A stretch of 64,000 bases of DNA from Pyronema omphalodes. Its lineage: Eukaryota > Ascomycota > Pezizomycetes > Pezizales > Pyronemataceae. Location: positions 1,445,224 through 1,509,223 of the forward strand of contig JAJJXM010000004.1 of the NCBI GenBank assembly GCA_024516155.1. The letters run 5' to 3'. This document shows, piece after piece, positions 1-12,595 of this stretch (position 1 is its first letter; every line of letters begins with the position of its first letter). A program made the translations under genes and the position numbers. The notes beneath the pieces were generated by a model. The model was not told where the DNA came from, made no database searches, and saw nothing but the letters and a program-made list of their open reading frames with translations.

Positions 1-147
1 ACACTTGGAAAACCTCCACACAAACTAAAGAGTGAACTTTACGCAAAGCCAAATCGGGGAGTTGCCTACGCTGAAAATGTAGATGGCATGCTAGATACAA
101 CTCCTGCTAAACAGCATCTAACTGCTAAAAACATGGCTTCTCCATAG
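1..147 (+). CDS. Possible 3' end of a gene cut by the window edge
   Basis: Frame 1 is open from the first base to a TAG at 145-147, giving 48 codons, while the other two forward frames close within about 40 bases. The predicted peptide is hydrophilic and mixed in composition, with KPPHKLKSELYAKPNRG near its start and KQHLTAKNMASP at its end. It lacks the low complexity seen in most open frames here. An open run of this length happens by chance roughly one time in ten, so this is only a candidate last exon of a gene lying mainly to the left. I do not recognise a family. Confidence 0.35.
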   Translation, partial: TLGKPPHKLKSELYAKPNRGVAYAENVDGMLDTTPAKQHLTAKNMASP

Positions 148-2659
148 TGACGGTGGTGGTAAACCTAGTCTAGCAATTCGGGAGAAAGGGGTGATGGTGA
201 AGGATGATAAATAATATGGCGATGTTAACGAGGGCTGGAAGCATCTGTGGGCTTGGTTAAGCTTGATCGATTGTTTCAATTCGTTTCATCGTTTCGAGGA
301 CAAGTCTCCCCAGATCCAACACGCAATCAATTGACCATCGTATTTTCTACAATCAACTACTATATAGTTGAAAACAAATCATCATGTCTCTCACTGTGCA
401 AACAGTCGGATCTCAACTCATACATACATATTCATCCTCAGTTCCTTTCCATCAGGATCAAGCAGATATTCCATGCTCGTTTCAATATAATCCCAAATCG
501 ATTCATCCAACTATCCCCTACCTTGTCAGTTTATTCGTTTCCTGCGCACAAGCATAGGAAGAGGTACTCCCGTCGCACACACACTCACATTACCGGAGGC
601 CATGTGGATACGATTGAAGTTGGAAGTAGGTGATATCAAGTTAGACTCGCAAATCGCCGCCGGGGGTGGATGGTGGACTGTTTCCTTTTTTCCTCGTTAG
701 CTAAATGTAGCCGATACATAAAACCGCTGGGTGAATCTGATGGTTTTAGCATATGGCTTGAGTGTCGTCATGTTATAGTGTCTTTTCGGCTCTTTTTTTT
801 GGCAAAAAAAAAACGTGGGAATGTGCTGAGTATTAATTAGTATGGGGTCACCGGAGTCCTCGTTTGTTCAATTACAATCCTTCATAAGAAGACACAATCA
901 ATTCTCCTACTTTTGAACATACCAAAGCTCTGCAAAAACCTGTTGTAAATAGGAATCTCAAAAAAGGGTCTTTTTGGACTCGAATCAACTCCCTGCTAAC
1001 TTCTCAGCCTCCATCTCCGTCGCTTATCAAACACGGTGCGCTAGGGAAACAACTGCACCCTCGATGCAAATTTCGGCACCCTTTCATTTCCAATACACTA
1101 GGTAAGTTTCCGTGCAAGCGCAATCCCGGAAGAGAGTTGCCATGCGACAAGAGCGCACGATGATCATGGCCGAAACCATACCAATACTTCATAGCGCGGT
1201 TGTGTGGATATCAAATTTTGGCGTCTTTTCTTAGAATACAGTAACCATATGTATCTTTCTAGCCCCAAAATTGAAAGTGAAATAATAAACGAGCGAACCC
1301 TAACAGGATCCAAGGAATTCGGATCTGAAGAAAGAATGAAAGAAAGAACGAAACACCCTGCTATGTATGTGGAGCTCAGACATACTCGGTAACTTCCTCC
1401 CAACGTCCCAACTTCAAATCCCCTGCCCTGTAGAGTATGTAGGATGTCTCATGATCTCGTGATTTCATGATCTAAAGTTGTCAATTGTTTCGAAGTGGCA
1501 CCTGGCGAACCCACCATAAGGGGGATATTCAGGATAATAAGAAAAAGGCCGGCAATAGCTTGATATTTCCGATATCTTATATTTTAGGTATCAAGTACCC
1601 CGAGTGGGGATTGTGTTGAAAGGATATATCCTGTTCGACGGCAGCCAGCATATGTACAAGTGAAGTGATCCATGGTGCGCCCCTTAACTTGAGACCCTTT
1701 CTGTGGAGAAGTGTACGGAAGTGAAATCAGGTAGCAGTTTAGGGAGGCTTATATGAAACCGTGCAGTAGTTGTCACATACGAAAATAGTTGATGTGCAGT
1801 GCAATGAATGAATTTTGAATTGTCATTGTAATCCGAGGCTTCAAGATTGTTACATTTTTTTTTTCCAATTCCCGGGTTTCACTCTGTCTGTCAAAAGTAG
1901 TTGAAGCGACGGCGCGATAAGATTGAGATGAAATGAGCTCTTACATAGTGCCATCCGTCGTCTACACTAACTTTGTCGCAGCCCTCGGGATTCACGTACT
2001 GTACAACCATCCATCAACTCCCTATATTCATTCATACATACATCCATACACCGCTCTGTCTCTTCCCTCCCCTCCCTGTACTAGTCCGTCCGGAACCGAA
2101 AACGGATTCTGCAACCGCACTGAACATCATTCGCATTGAACCAGATCAGAGCGTACAGGTAGGTAGGTATTCGTTACAATCTATAGCACGGCGAACTGCA
2201 GGAGGAGGAAGCAAGATCGGAGATAAACCACGACCAAGTAAAAGTAAAAGAAGAAAAAACAAAAAAAACAAAAGAAAAAAACAAAAAAAGCGCGTTCTTT
2301 TCATCACAGAGCCCTAACGTATGTGTATAGTGTAACTCCTTTTTAGATTTTTTTTTTTTTTGATTTTTACCCACAGTGTCGGATGTTCCCAGATGCTGTA
2401 GAGTACATAGCTTTGAGATTATATCCACGCTGGGTCCAGGTCCCCACCCGCCATGAGGAGCACGTACTTTTGACACGCACTTATGGCACGGTTTCCACGG
2501 TTTCCACGAGGCCCCCTCCACCTCCCCACCCAAAAGCCCCTTCCTTCTCCAGACGAGATCAGATATGATATGAATTGTGTTGCTGTTGGTGTTGGAAAGG
2601 AAAAAAAAAACACAAAACGGAATTGCAAATACCAAAACCAACCAGCGGTAACCTACTCC
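148..2659. other. Intergenic spacer, no gene recognised
   Basis: No frame in this stretch resembles a known family. An ATG at 384 opens a 57-codon frame preceded by a TATA-like TATATAG at 361-367, but the peptide looks like nothing I know. Bases 1009-1101 are bounded by a good acceptor (GCTAAC then TTCTCAG) and a consensus donor (GTAAGT), so they may be an unassigned internal exon. A T-rich run sits near 2349-2361 and A-rich stretches at 2241-2290. Confidence 0.5.
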
Positions 2660-2830
2660 ATACATCGACTATGTTTCGACCATGCTTTTGTCTATGCCTC
2701 AACCATACTTCGGCCATGCTCTGTCCATGCTTTGTCCATACCTCAACCATGCTTAGACCATGCTTCGACTATGCTTTGACTATGTATGCTGCGACTATAC
2801 TTCGACCATGCTTCGACCATACTTCATCCC
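2660..2830. repeat. Degenerate CATGCTTCGAC-type minisatellite
   Basis: About a dozen imperfect copies of an 11-12 base unit of the form CATGCTTCGAC (variants CATACTTCGAC, TATGCTTTGAC) run head to tail. Point differences between copies suggest an older array than the near-perfect arrays further right. Confidence 0.8.
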
Positions 2831-5350
2831 ACCAATCGAATTACGATTTCCACCGGAAAAAAAAAACACACAACCACGCGAGACACGCGAAATGCGCAAT
2901 ACCATCTCACCGTACGTATCAGAGAAAGATTAAGGACTAAACGTGCAACAAAACGCGGGAAAACGTGGGTTTTTTTTAGAGAATCCTTTTTCCTTTTTCT
3001 GTTGCAGTTTAGACTCCGGTGGGGGGGGGGGGGGAGGGGGCACAAGCGAGACAATAAATGTCCATGGCATATACAGAGACAGAATAAATAGACAAACAGA
3101 CAGACAGGTATATAAGCCGCAAAAAGTAAGTTAAGGGGAATATATAAATGGCATCTCCACAACAATCCGTTTCCACACATAACATATAACTCTTCCAGTC
3201 TCAGTGAGCTTCAAAAACAAAAGTTATAAACCACAGACTTCCATTTCATGATCCCCTATGTAAACTATACGTACAGTAACAATATATTCCATTAGTTACA
3301 GCATCCCATCCTGCATCCCTATCCAGCATCAGTTGCTATGGCACCTGGAACCATAGTATCTACAAAAAGGAGTATACCATACCCTGAGTACCCTGATGGC
3401 CCAGCTGCCATAGTGAACCTTCAACCGAACCTACCGTCCTTAGCGAGACCTGGAACAAAAAAGTGGATCTGCGGTTAAGAGACCGGTACCGGCTGGTCAA
3501 CCGACGTACGATGGCGCTGTCATGTCATTGGTCACTAGTCAGGGCACCTGGCAAGCAGAGCAAGGCGAAAATAGACGTTGGTATCGGAGTATCTAGCTAT
3601 TGGATTTATATGGTTTCGTTATCATAAGCCTTGCTGGAATTGTTGCTGCAATATTTTGGGGACTTTGAGAAGGTGAAGGGGATGTGGAAGGGAGTAATTA
3701 GATAGCTGAGGAGGGGAAGTGGGGGTTTTATATATGGTATTTGATATATGTAAGATGATGTGCATGTCGATGATGATGTATAGAAGCATAGTTGGAATAG
3801 TGTAGAAGCACAGAAGCACAGTGGAAGCAGTATCGAAGCCGCATTAAACAAGTATAAAATAAACATCAAAACTTAATCAGTAGACACATGTGATATGAAC
3901 AATCACAAGCACAACCTTCTCTCTGAAGTTTCCGCGCAAGCTTCGGAATCAAAGCACGTGAGTGATACAAACACCGTTCAGTAACAAACACCTTTCGTCC
4001 ATCGAATACTGTTTCAACCTTTCCATTTCATTCGCATAACAACGTTTATAACCCGCCCCCCCCCCCCCCCCCTTTCCGTCCTTCCGAAAACTACTATTTC
4101 ATACATGATACATACCACCATATCATTCCAAAAGTCGATACATGAAAAGAACAGAAAGAACCTCAACGTATGGACTTATGAGAATTACTATTGAAACTAC
4201 AGCAGCTATATACTCATTTATGTATGTATGTGCATAGTCTGTATATATTCTGTAGTCAGTACTCATACAAATCACACAAAATCAATCTCATTTACCACTT
4301 GCTGTATCCCCGATGGCGATATATGGAAGCTCCTATGGTTATGGTTATGATCATTGTTATGATTATAGTTCTCGTCACAGTGTTGTATATATATACGATG
4401 ATCCAAAAATAGAATATATTCCTCAACACGTTTTAATGCATAGAGCCCTAATGATAATTTCCAATCCCTCAGTCTCATTCCAAAACATTTTGGTCATTAC
4501 ATAATTCTAGAAACAACCAGCAAAGCAACTTCTAAGTATCAAGTAACCAGTTGTTGTACATAAGCAACTTTAACTGCCTGTATATAATTAGCCAGCCCGT
4601 CCCCACTCCTTTCCCCTCCTTTTTTCCCTTGTTTCCCCCCCCTCTTTTACTCTTTAAAAGTCTCTGTTTCCAACAGTCAACAGCCAAGCAGCCAACTTTC
4701 CGTTCTCGTACACATGTAGGAAAAGAATCACAAATGTAAAGCCTTATCCTTATCCTTAGTCTTCGCCTGATTCCGTTTCTGCTTCTGTTTCAGTTTTGGG
4801 GGGAGGGGGACGGTGGACGGGGGGTTAAGGCAAAATAAAGATGATAAAGATAAAGATAAAGATCAGGCCTGCTGTTATGTTATCTTAGATTTTGTACGTT
4901 AGGTTAGGTTAGATTAAATTAAATATCCTGGTCCTTGGTAACTTAGTGCTTGGTGCATGAAGAAGAAAGTATGCAGTGTACAGTGTGCAGGACATGTACG
5001 TACGGGTAGAATATATAGCATAGAGGGGGAAAGTATATATATATGTGTATGCATGATATATTCGACGGGCCGTTTTATTTTTTGTTTTTTGCGGGAGAAA
5101 AAAAGGAGGGAAAGGAGTTGTCATTTCGGAGTAAAGGCTCGACTCGGGTTCTCACAATATCAAGGCTCTATTATCTATTATCTGATAATTGATAAAACCG
5201 CAATCGATTCAAAACAAATAACAAATCAGTCAACTCATAATCCATGGGATATCATCGATAACAGCTAGCCACAGGAAAAAGTCTCCAATTCCCAATCCCC
5301 AATTCCCAATCCCCAGTTCCCAATTCCCTGCTACATGGAAGTTTTCGTTT
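2831..5350. other. Spacer with homopolymer runs
   Basis: No coding region is recognised. It contains a G14 run at 3021-3034 followed closely by G5, a C17 run at 4056-4072, and many short TATA and CATA microsatellites. The open frames here are short or low in complexity. Confidence 0.6.
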
Positions 5351-5459
5351 TCCTTTCCTTCCTTTCCTTCCTTTCCTTCCTTTCCTTCCTTTCCTTCCTT
5401 TCCTTCCTTTCCTTCCTTCCTTCCTTTCCTTCCTTTCCTTCCTTTCCTTCCTTTCCTTC
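5351..5459. repeat. TTTCCTTCC pyrimidine array
   Basis: About 109 bases of pure C/T on the plus strand built from a 9-base unit TTTCCTTCC, with one internal expansion of TTCC. The minus strand is read as lysine-, arginine- and glycine-rich frames, which are artefacts of the repeat. Confidence 0.9.
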
Positions 5460-6205
5460 TCATCCATCCCGTATCGGCAGCTAATCCGAATATCACAATA
5501 TATATTCCCATAGCCACAGCCACAGCCACAGCCAAAACCACAACCACAACCCCAGCCGTAGCCGTAGCCGCAGTCCAAACATTTCAACACGGGTGTTCAT
5601 CTTCATACAGCTCTGTCTTCGCCTTTCTCTTCCTCTTTTCGTTCTCTTCATCTTACAGCCTGTAAGAATCTCAAGACCCCTCAAAACTTGGGAACTTAGG
5701 AACTTATCTGCTTGGGAGCTTGGTAACTCACCACCTTCAAGTCCCCGATTATTTTGCACTTTTACCGAAAAGAAATCCAACATCGACATCGACATCGACA
5801 CTGGCACAGGCAAAGCGGACTGCGGTATACCGTGTGTTGACTGATACCGACTGATACCAACTGATACAAACTGATACCATATACCATATAACTACCTAAC
5901 AGTGAAAACTAACTACAGCTAACTACAGTTTACAGAAGTTCCAGTATACCATAAAAAGAATTCATGAAGTGGTATATATATACAGGAGTTTATTGATGAA
6001 ATACATTCTAAGTAGGTTGTAGATAATCCAAGGGATTCGGTAATCCATATGGCATAAATCCAACAAACAGTCCCCGAAAAATGGTTTAGATTTATGAGTT
6101 CTAAGTTTTGGGTAAGCGGTAGGGGTTGTAGGTTATCAGTTATCAGGTCACAGTTGACAGTTAACGGTTATGGTTAACAGTTATCCAATTCCACAACTCA
6201 CTACC

Positions 6206-6295
6206 CACTACCCACAGCCCACAGCCCACAGCCCACAGCCCACAGCCCACAGCCCACAGCCCACAACCACAGCCCACAGCCCACAGCCCACAGCC
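6206..6295. repeat. CAGCCCA heptamer array
   Basis: Roughly twelve copies of the 7-base unit CAGCCCA, with one or two shortened copies near 6265 and 6290. It is followed by an ACCTCA-rich degenerate stretch. Confidence 0.9.
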
Positions 6296-6531
6296 ACCTC
6301 AACTCAACTCACCTCAACCCCACCTCACCTCAACCAATAAATCCCCAACTAAATCCAACCCAAGTATATCCCATCTAATCTCATCAATATCCCAAAGTTC
6401 CATGTAGTATTATATAGAGAGAGATGGTATGGTTACTTACACCAAAATTACAAAACCAATCTATGTGCACTACACCACTTTCAGCATGACAAAACTAGAG
6501 CTGTTTAAGTATAAGTATAAGTATAAGTATA

Positions 6532-6570
6532 TTTGATTTGATTTGATTTTCTTGAACGTTCCCAACCTTA
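6532..6570 (+). repeat. 39-nt dispersed repeat, copy A
   Basis: These 39 bases are identical to the reverse complement of 27524-27562. The left part is TTTGA repeats and the right part is the unique string TTCTTGAACGTTCCCAACC. Flanking bases differ between the two copies. Bases 6510-6530 just upstream are an AAGTAT hexamer array. Confidence 0.9.
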
Positions 6571-7310
6571 AGGTTATGACATATGCCACAGTCTAATTAC
6601 ATTTCGAGGCTCCAGCTGTTACCTTGGAGTCTCGCTGGGATCCGCCCCAGAGCGTACTTCATTTCTTGGGCCTGTTGCCACCTCTCTTCCTCCTGCTGGT
6701 TTTCATTCTCGTCGTTACATTTTGGAGCCCTGTTTGCTCTTTTCCCTCCCGGCACTCTCAACTCGACACTCTCACTTCGTTATTCGTACCCTGTCTCTGC
6801 TCTCTTCTGCTCTCCTAAGCATAAGTATAACCACAAGTATAAGCAGATGCATAAACAAGTCCAGCATCAACCTTTTCAATAATTATTACTCTACAGTATA
6901 GTCCCCTCCCCCCCCTCTCCCCCTCCCCCCCCCACTATATCTCTCTTTGAGAAACCATAACAAAATCATAACCCATCACCAGTAACCAGTAACCACCAGC
7001 AACTCAAAACATCATATTCAAAAGCCATTAAGCAGTGCGACTGTATCTCTGTATCTCTGTATCTATGACAGTAATTCTAATCTGATCCAATTCAAGACCA
7101 AGACCAAGTGATCCCATGTGTAAATAAATATATAAGCTATACTCATTACAACACACCACACCATACCACACCACACCACAACACAACACACCATATAATA
7201 CCACACAATACTATATCTATGTTACACACAACCCAGATTTAATAACAATAACAAATAATAAAAAACCCTTTCCCTCTTCAACCTACACACCTTTATGCCC
7301 TGAAATGATA
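6571..7310. other. Spacer with C-rich and ACACC repeats
   Basis: No gene is recognised. C-rich runs lie at about 6907-6932 and an imperfect ACACC/ATACC array at about 7150-7200. Confidence 0.6.
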
Positions 7311-7625
7311 AAAGAAAAAAATCAAAGAAAAAGACAAAAAAAGGAGAAAAAAAAAAATCAAAGACAAAAAAAAAGACAAAGACAAAAAAAAAGAGAAAAA
7401 TCAAAAAAAAAAGAAAGAAAAAGACAAAAAAAGACAAAAAAAGAAAAAGAAAAACCATGGTAATGAAGGATAAAAATGATGAAAAAAACAAAAATAGGAA
7501 AATATAAGGAAAAGATGAGTGAAAAAAAAATGACGAGAAAAAAATAGGAAAAGAAAAAGATGAAAATAGGAAATGAAAAAGGAAAAAAGATAAAAAAAAT
7601 ATCGCGTAAAGCAAAATCAAAAGCA
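7311..7625. repeat. Purine-rich A/G tract
   Basis: About 315 bases dominated by A runs broken by G and GAC/GAT (for example AAAGACAAAAAAAG). On the minus strand it reads as phenylalanine-rich frames that are not credible proteins. It lies just downstream of the 3' end of the minus-strand homeodomain gene. Confidence 0.8.
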
Positions 7626-7929
7626 AAATTAAAGCAAAGTCCCCAACACCCATACCCAATGTTTATGTAATAGTTATAAGCACACCAAAGGAAAACCGCA
7701 ACATGTACCAGTTCTTCATCCCCGGATTCTTTCTTCGTTGGAGGAGAGAATCTTTGCTTACTCGGATTCCTGTGTAGCTGAATTCCAAGGAAAATAAAGA
7801 TAAAAAACAGCCTAAGTTTATGTTCTCCGAGTTCCACAAGCTTCCGGAACTTTCAGAGGAATTAGTAAGCCCCGCAAGCCAAAAGCCTGGCAAGTCTCGC
7901 GCTATACGTCATCCCCTTACTTCGTCCGT

Positions 7930-10221
7930 CTACCGCCAACTACCTCTCTGTAAGCTGAGCAGGTTCTCGACACACTCAATCTCATCAATCCTCCTATCAT
8001 TCCAAATATTTTCTCCCTTCCCTGTTGTGTCTGTAGACCCGTTCTCTTTCTCTTTATCTCCATCTCTCTCTTTCTCTTTCCCCTTCCCTTTCTGTCGATT
8101 CTCCTCTGTCTCTTTTGCCCTTATCTTCCTTTTCAATTTGTCTACATTCGCAGCTCCAAGGACTCTCCGAATCTCATCGGCATGTGATGTAACCTTTCCC
8201 TTTCTCTTTTTCTGACAAAGTTCTACGGGTGGGGATACAGGAACTCCTGGAGGACGATTCTCCTTATCGCTTTCCAGGGATGTGTCTGCAGGGCGTTTTT
8301 TGGAAGAAAACTTTGGTGGGTTGGGATGGTGATGGTGATGATGATGGTGATGATGAGAGTGACATTTCTTCGGAGTTGGTAATACTCCACCATTATTGGA
8401 AGGGCCGGCGACACCGAGTCCACCAGTACCGGCACCAACATCACCTACGGGACCTCCAATTGCTTTGCCTTCGGCCCTCCGCATCCTATTCCTATTCCGC
8501 ATTAACCTAACGGCATAACTCGCCTCATCCGGTAGCGGAGGCGAAGTACTCGGACTCAAAATTCCCCGTTGGTTCTCACACGCAAACTCCCATAACTTTG
8601 TATCAATTGGTGGCCTTGAACTAGACCGTTTCTTAGGTGTAGTCGTAGGTGGGCGGTCCGGGTGCATAAGGAGACGACTAGGTGGTGGGGAAGGTGGTTC
8701 CGGGCTTGCTAGAACAACTACAGCTTTGCCATCCATGTTGGTTGCCAAGCGGAGGAGTGAGGAAGAGGAACGGCGGAGGAGAGGGGGTACAGTAGTGGGT
8801 TTTGTGCGGCGGGGGTGAGGGGCTGGAGGATCCGCTGTGAAGTTGGCATGGCTGACCGTAGGTTGCGCCTGAGGTTGAGGATTGGTGTTTAAGGCATCTT
8901 GCAGCCGCCGGTGGGCGGAAGTAGTAGTTTTGGCGCCAGTGGAGACAGGTTTTGGTGCCTGGAAAAGAGGCTTGATCTTCGATGCGGGCTTGTTGGTAGC
9001 TGGGTTTGGTGCCTGTGTACCTAAAGGATTAAGTTGCTCCTGGGACTCCTGTGTTTTTAAAACTCCCGGTGGCACCAATGGCTTCAATGATGCTAAAGGC
9101 TCCCCTGGAGAGATGGCCATCCCGGGTTTCAAGATAGGTAATTCGGCTTCGCGTTCTGAGTCGGAGCAAAAGGCGATATCGCGATCACGAATATCAGAGT
9201 GGAGATAGCGATCGTCGTCGTCAATGGCCAAGCGAGACTTCACGTTGTAAGCGACGCAGGGGCTGGAACTGATGACGCCTGATGATGATGGCACGCTAAT
9301 CTCGCTCGGAAATTCACGGTGGTGGTTAAGATGAGTGCGTGTCCGTGAGACGAGTCCAGGCGGGGATGACGCGAGTGATGTAGGCAACTCCAACGCGAAG
9401 GATGTCCCTCGGATGGCGGCTGTTGGGTCATGATGACCATGGCCGCGAGCTGTGAATGACCGTTCTCTGTTAGGCACCATCTCGTGGGGCTGAAGAGGAG
9501 TTGCTCGTCGACGTTCTGCCTGGCGTTTATTGCAGAACCAAATCTGCAAAATCACAATTAAAAAGTCAGGATAATCTTCCCTCGGACAAACCAAACCAAC
9601 AAGAAACAAAAAAAAAATGTTACGGTGCCTTCAAATCAAATTTCTACAGAGAGTGTGACAGTGTGCAGTAAACACGCTACTATGTTCACCCGCCCATCCG
9701 CGCCCACGACTGCAGAAGTAATTTGCACCATTCCTGCACACTACGCTCACAGCACGTTTAACATCCCCGCGCTCCACAGAAAAGCCGCACAAGAACAAAC
9801 AGTCGTGATATCTTTTGAAACTGACGAGAGAGGGGGAAACAATGGCAATTTGTGTATATTAGAGGGGATATAAGAGGTGTGAATTTTTGTGATGAGGATG
9901 GATAACGGCGACAATATCAAGGTTAAGGCGGTTTGTAATTACCTGAACTTCCTTCTCTCCCATTTGCACTCGCTTGCAAATTTCCTTTCGACGAATTTTG
10001 TCAGGCTTGGTGCATTTCCGGTACTCTTCCTCTAGGATCACCTGGTCATGCGGCGATGTCCGGCGTCGACGGCGGCGTATAAAACTCGAATTGTCGGAGG
10101 AGGGTTGGGGCACATTTGAAGGGAGATGATCTTGGGAGTAAGAAGCAAAAGCGAAGCTTGAGCTGGCAGAGCTGAAGCTGGAGCTGGGATGAGGCTCATC
10201 GGCATGCGCCTCAGGATCCAT
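7930..10221 (-). CDS. Homeodomain transcription factor (YOX1-like), two exons
   Basis: A likely nuclear DNA-binding regulator of the fungal homeobox family related to yeast YOX1/YHP1. Exon 1 is 10221-9943 and exon 2 is 9543-7930, joined in phase 0 (donor CAG/GTAATT, acceptor TTTTGCAG/ATT), giving 630 residues. The homeodomain spans about residues 49-106: a basic arm RRRRRRTSPHDQ, then EKEVQ directly joined across the intron to IWFCNKRQAERRR. The intron therefore splits recognition helix 3. Residue 97 (homeodomain position 50) is Cys, where this family usually has Gln, and position 52 is Lys. The rest is low complexity: Ser/Pro-rich stretches, a run of ten His, and a Lys/Glu-rich C-terminal region. 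The start ATG is the first in frame. The 5' side is G/C-run rich. Family assignment is firm; the target genes are unknown. Confidence 0.88.
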
Positions 10222-10266
10222 CCTGATGCAGCAGTAGGTTTGGGATGGATTGGGGCGGAAGAGGCT

Positions 10267-10330
10267 GGGGGGGGGGGGGGGGGTAGGGAAGGAAGGGGGG
10301 AGGGGGGAAGGGGGACGGGGGGGGGTAAGG
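10267..10330. repeat. G-run cluster in homeobox 5' region
   Basis: A G17 run at 10267-10283 is followed by several G5-G10 runs separated by one to four bases. In the homeobox gene's sense direction this is C-rich sequence starting 46 bases upstream of the ATG, so it is probably promoter or 5' UTR. The G strand could form quadruplexes. Confidence 0.75.
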
Positions 10331-12504
10331 AAGTAAACGCGTCGAGCGGGAACGGAATGGAGATCTCGCGACTCGCTAGTGTGCTTTTATGTTTCTTGTT
10401 CTCCGCCAGACGACTGTCCTTGAGATGGATACGGCCGTGAACCGCAGCGATTGGGTGATGATGCTGTTGTAACAATTAAACAGAAAAAAGAGAAAATCTT
10501 CACTGTTTTCTCGGCGGGGAAAAAAAAATGAAAAATGAAAAAATAAAATAAAAACAACCGCGTTTCGTAGTTTCCGGTGTCGTGTTGTTTAAAGGGGAGG
10601 ACTGACTGGAAGGAGACAGACACGTTCAGTCAGATCAGAGCGTGTGAATTTCCTTGTGCCTCGTGATGCTGTGTAGCGGGTAGGGGTCAGAGTGATTCGG
10701 CGGGCGTGGAAGGTTAATATGGCTTGTGACGCGGGTGGGGGCTGGTGCAGCCATCAGTCAATTCTCTTGGTAGTACTACACGCGTCTTTTTTTCGGTGGG
10801 AGAGTTAAAAGTGTCTGTGGGGGACAGGCCGCATCAAAACGCGCGCGTGAGCGGGACACTAGCAGCCGGTAGTTTTTTGCATAGAGCACTCCATCAGCCC
10901 CTTTCCGACCGGCGAAATTGAATCGTCATGCAATGCGATCAGCTTTATGCGATGCTGTCAATTTCATCTAATTGATTGATGTGATTTCAACCAATCAATT
11001 CCTTCCAACCAATCCATCTCCATTAAACGCGAAACAGAAAAACTCCTTTACGCGTCGATTGCCCGGGAGTGTCATGCATGTAAACCCTAACCCACTCCCG
11101 AAGCGGATTGGCGCCTTGGCAACTGTACGCCGACATCGCAACCTTATTTGTGCGTCACGCATTTCTTCTATGGACACCATATGTACATCCTCCACTTCCT
11201 CTTTTCTTCCTCCTTTTGAGATCACACTGCGGCAATGTACAAGCATGCACGCATCCACATAGCTCAATCAAACTTCAACGCCTTAGATAATCCCATAACA
11301 CAGCCTGCTTAATAGTTTTCGAAACGTACGTCAACACAACGACGATAATGGATTACGGCAACCACATATCACGTTGGTGTGAAAATTTCTAGCAAGATAT
11401 TTATCAATCAGTATATCTTTATAATGATATACAGTTTTTATGTTCAGTACTTCAGGAGAGGACATACCAAAGTAACTCGATTACAAAGTAGAGAGGAGTA
11501 AATGGTTAGAATTGGTATCTATGATCTATCAAGCTAATATATCAAGAAAATACTCAAAGGATTACACCCCGACGCATATCTGTGACGGCAACCACGGACC
11601 CGGGCGATTTGAGGTTATATCACTACTTCTTCGTCCACGATCCAAGAAGTCGACTCATATCAGAATCATCACACAAACCACCTCCCTTCCCCTTCATTTC
11701 TTTATGCTCATTCAACACCAAACCCCAAAACACAAAAGCCAAAAAACGAAGTTATTTACTCATCACCTGACGACTATCCAATCTTTACCCAACCAACCAA
11801 GAGCAGCAGTAAGCCGAAGTTTAAAGTTCAAAGTTCAAACACAGCTTATCACGCCTCTAGTATCTACCATTAATCCAACCCATCACCCCAGCACAGCAAC
11901 AAACCAGCACCAGACCCCAGAGTAAGTTTCCATATCTTTAATCAGGTGATATACTATGTCAATGTCTATATCGAATCCTCAAGCCGGTGCCGAAATTTTT
12001 TCCCAGGATTTGATTATATTGCCAATAGCATATAGCAATTACTAATCAGTCAGCGGCCGGAATGAGAAGTCTGGATTCAAAAGTCTGGAATCAGGAGAAA
12101 GGATAGATATTGGATATACATAGTAGCGTAGTAGCATAACCCTAAACAAATAGTTATCCCACGACAAGGCTTCCATGCTGGGCTGGAATTCATCAGGATT
12201 CAGGAAGACAGGGAAAAAGATGAAAACATGAAAACATGAAAATATAAAATATAGAATGGAAAAACCACAGACTCAGAATAAATGCTACAGTACTACATCT
12301 TATTACTCCTTCAAGCCGGCTCCGCATACCATTACTACCCAAACCCCCAGTAGATCCAGTGTATTGAATATTTATAAAATCAAAAGTAAGCAGCTTTAGG
12401 AATATGTAATCATGAACAGAAGCTGCTGGTGGTGCTTTTATCGGAAGTAGTATATGATATATATATAGCAACTACATAGTTTTGTAATCGTTGCCGGTAA
12501 GGGA
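10331..12504. other. Homeobox upstream region and spacer
   Basis: About the first 600 bases are likely promoter of the minus-strand homeodomain gene. The remainder holds short unrelated open frames and no recognisable gene. Stop-interrupted AT-rich sequence dominates from 11300. Confidence 0.5.
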
Positions 12505-12595
12505 GGTTGGAGATTGGAGATTGGAGATTGGAGATTGGAGATTGGAGATTGGAGATTGGAGATTGGAGATTGGAGATTGGAGATTGGAGACTGGG
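12505..12595. repeat. GGAGATT heptamer array
   Basis: About thirteen nearly perfect copies of GGAGATT. The array decays at its right end into GGAGACTGGGGACTGG. Confidence 0.9.

Noticed and set aside
384..557. 57-codon ORF after a TATA-like sequence
   Set aside because: Short, no family, no supporting splice or terminator signals; could be an upstream ORF or chance.
5230..5590. Lys/Arg/Gly-rich minus-strand ORFs
   Set aside because: Translation of the TTTCCTTCC array.
7222..7837. Phe/Leu-rich minus-strand ORFs of about 150 codons
   Set aside because: They come from the A-rich tract and have no real composition.
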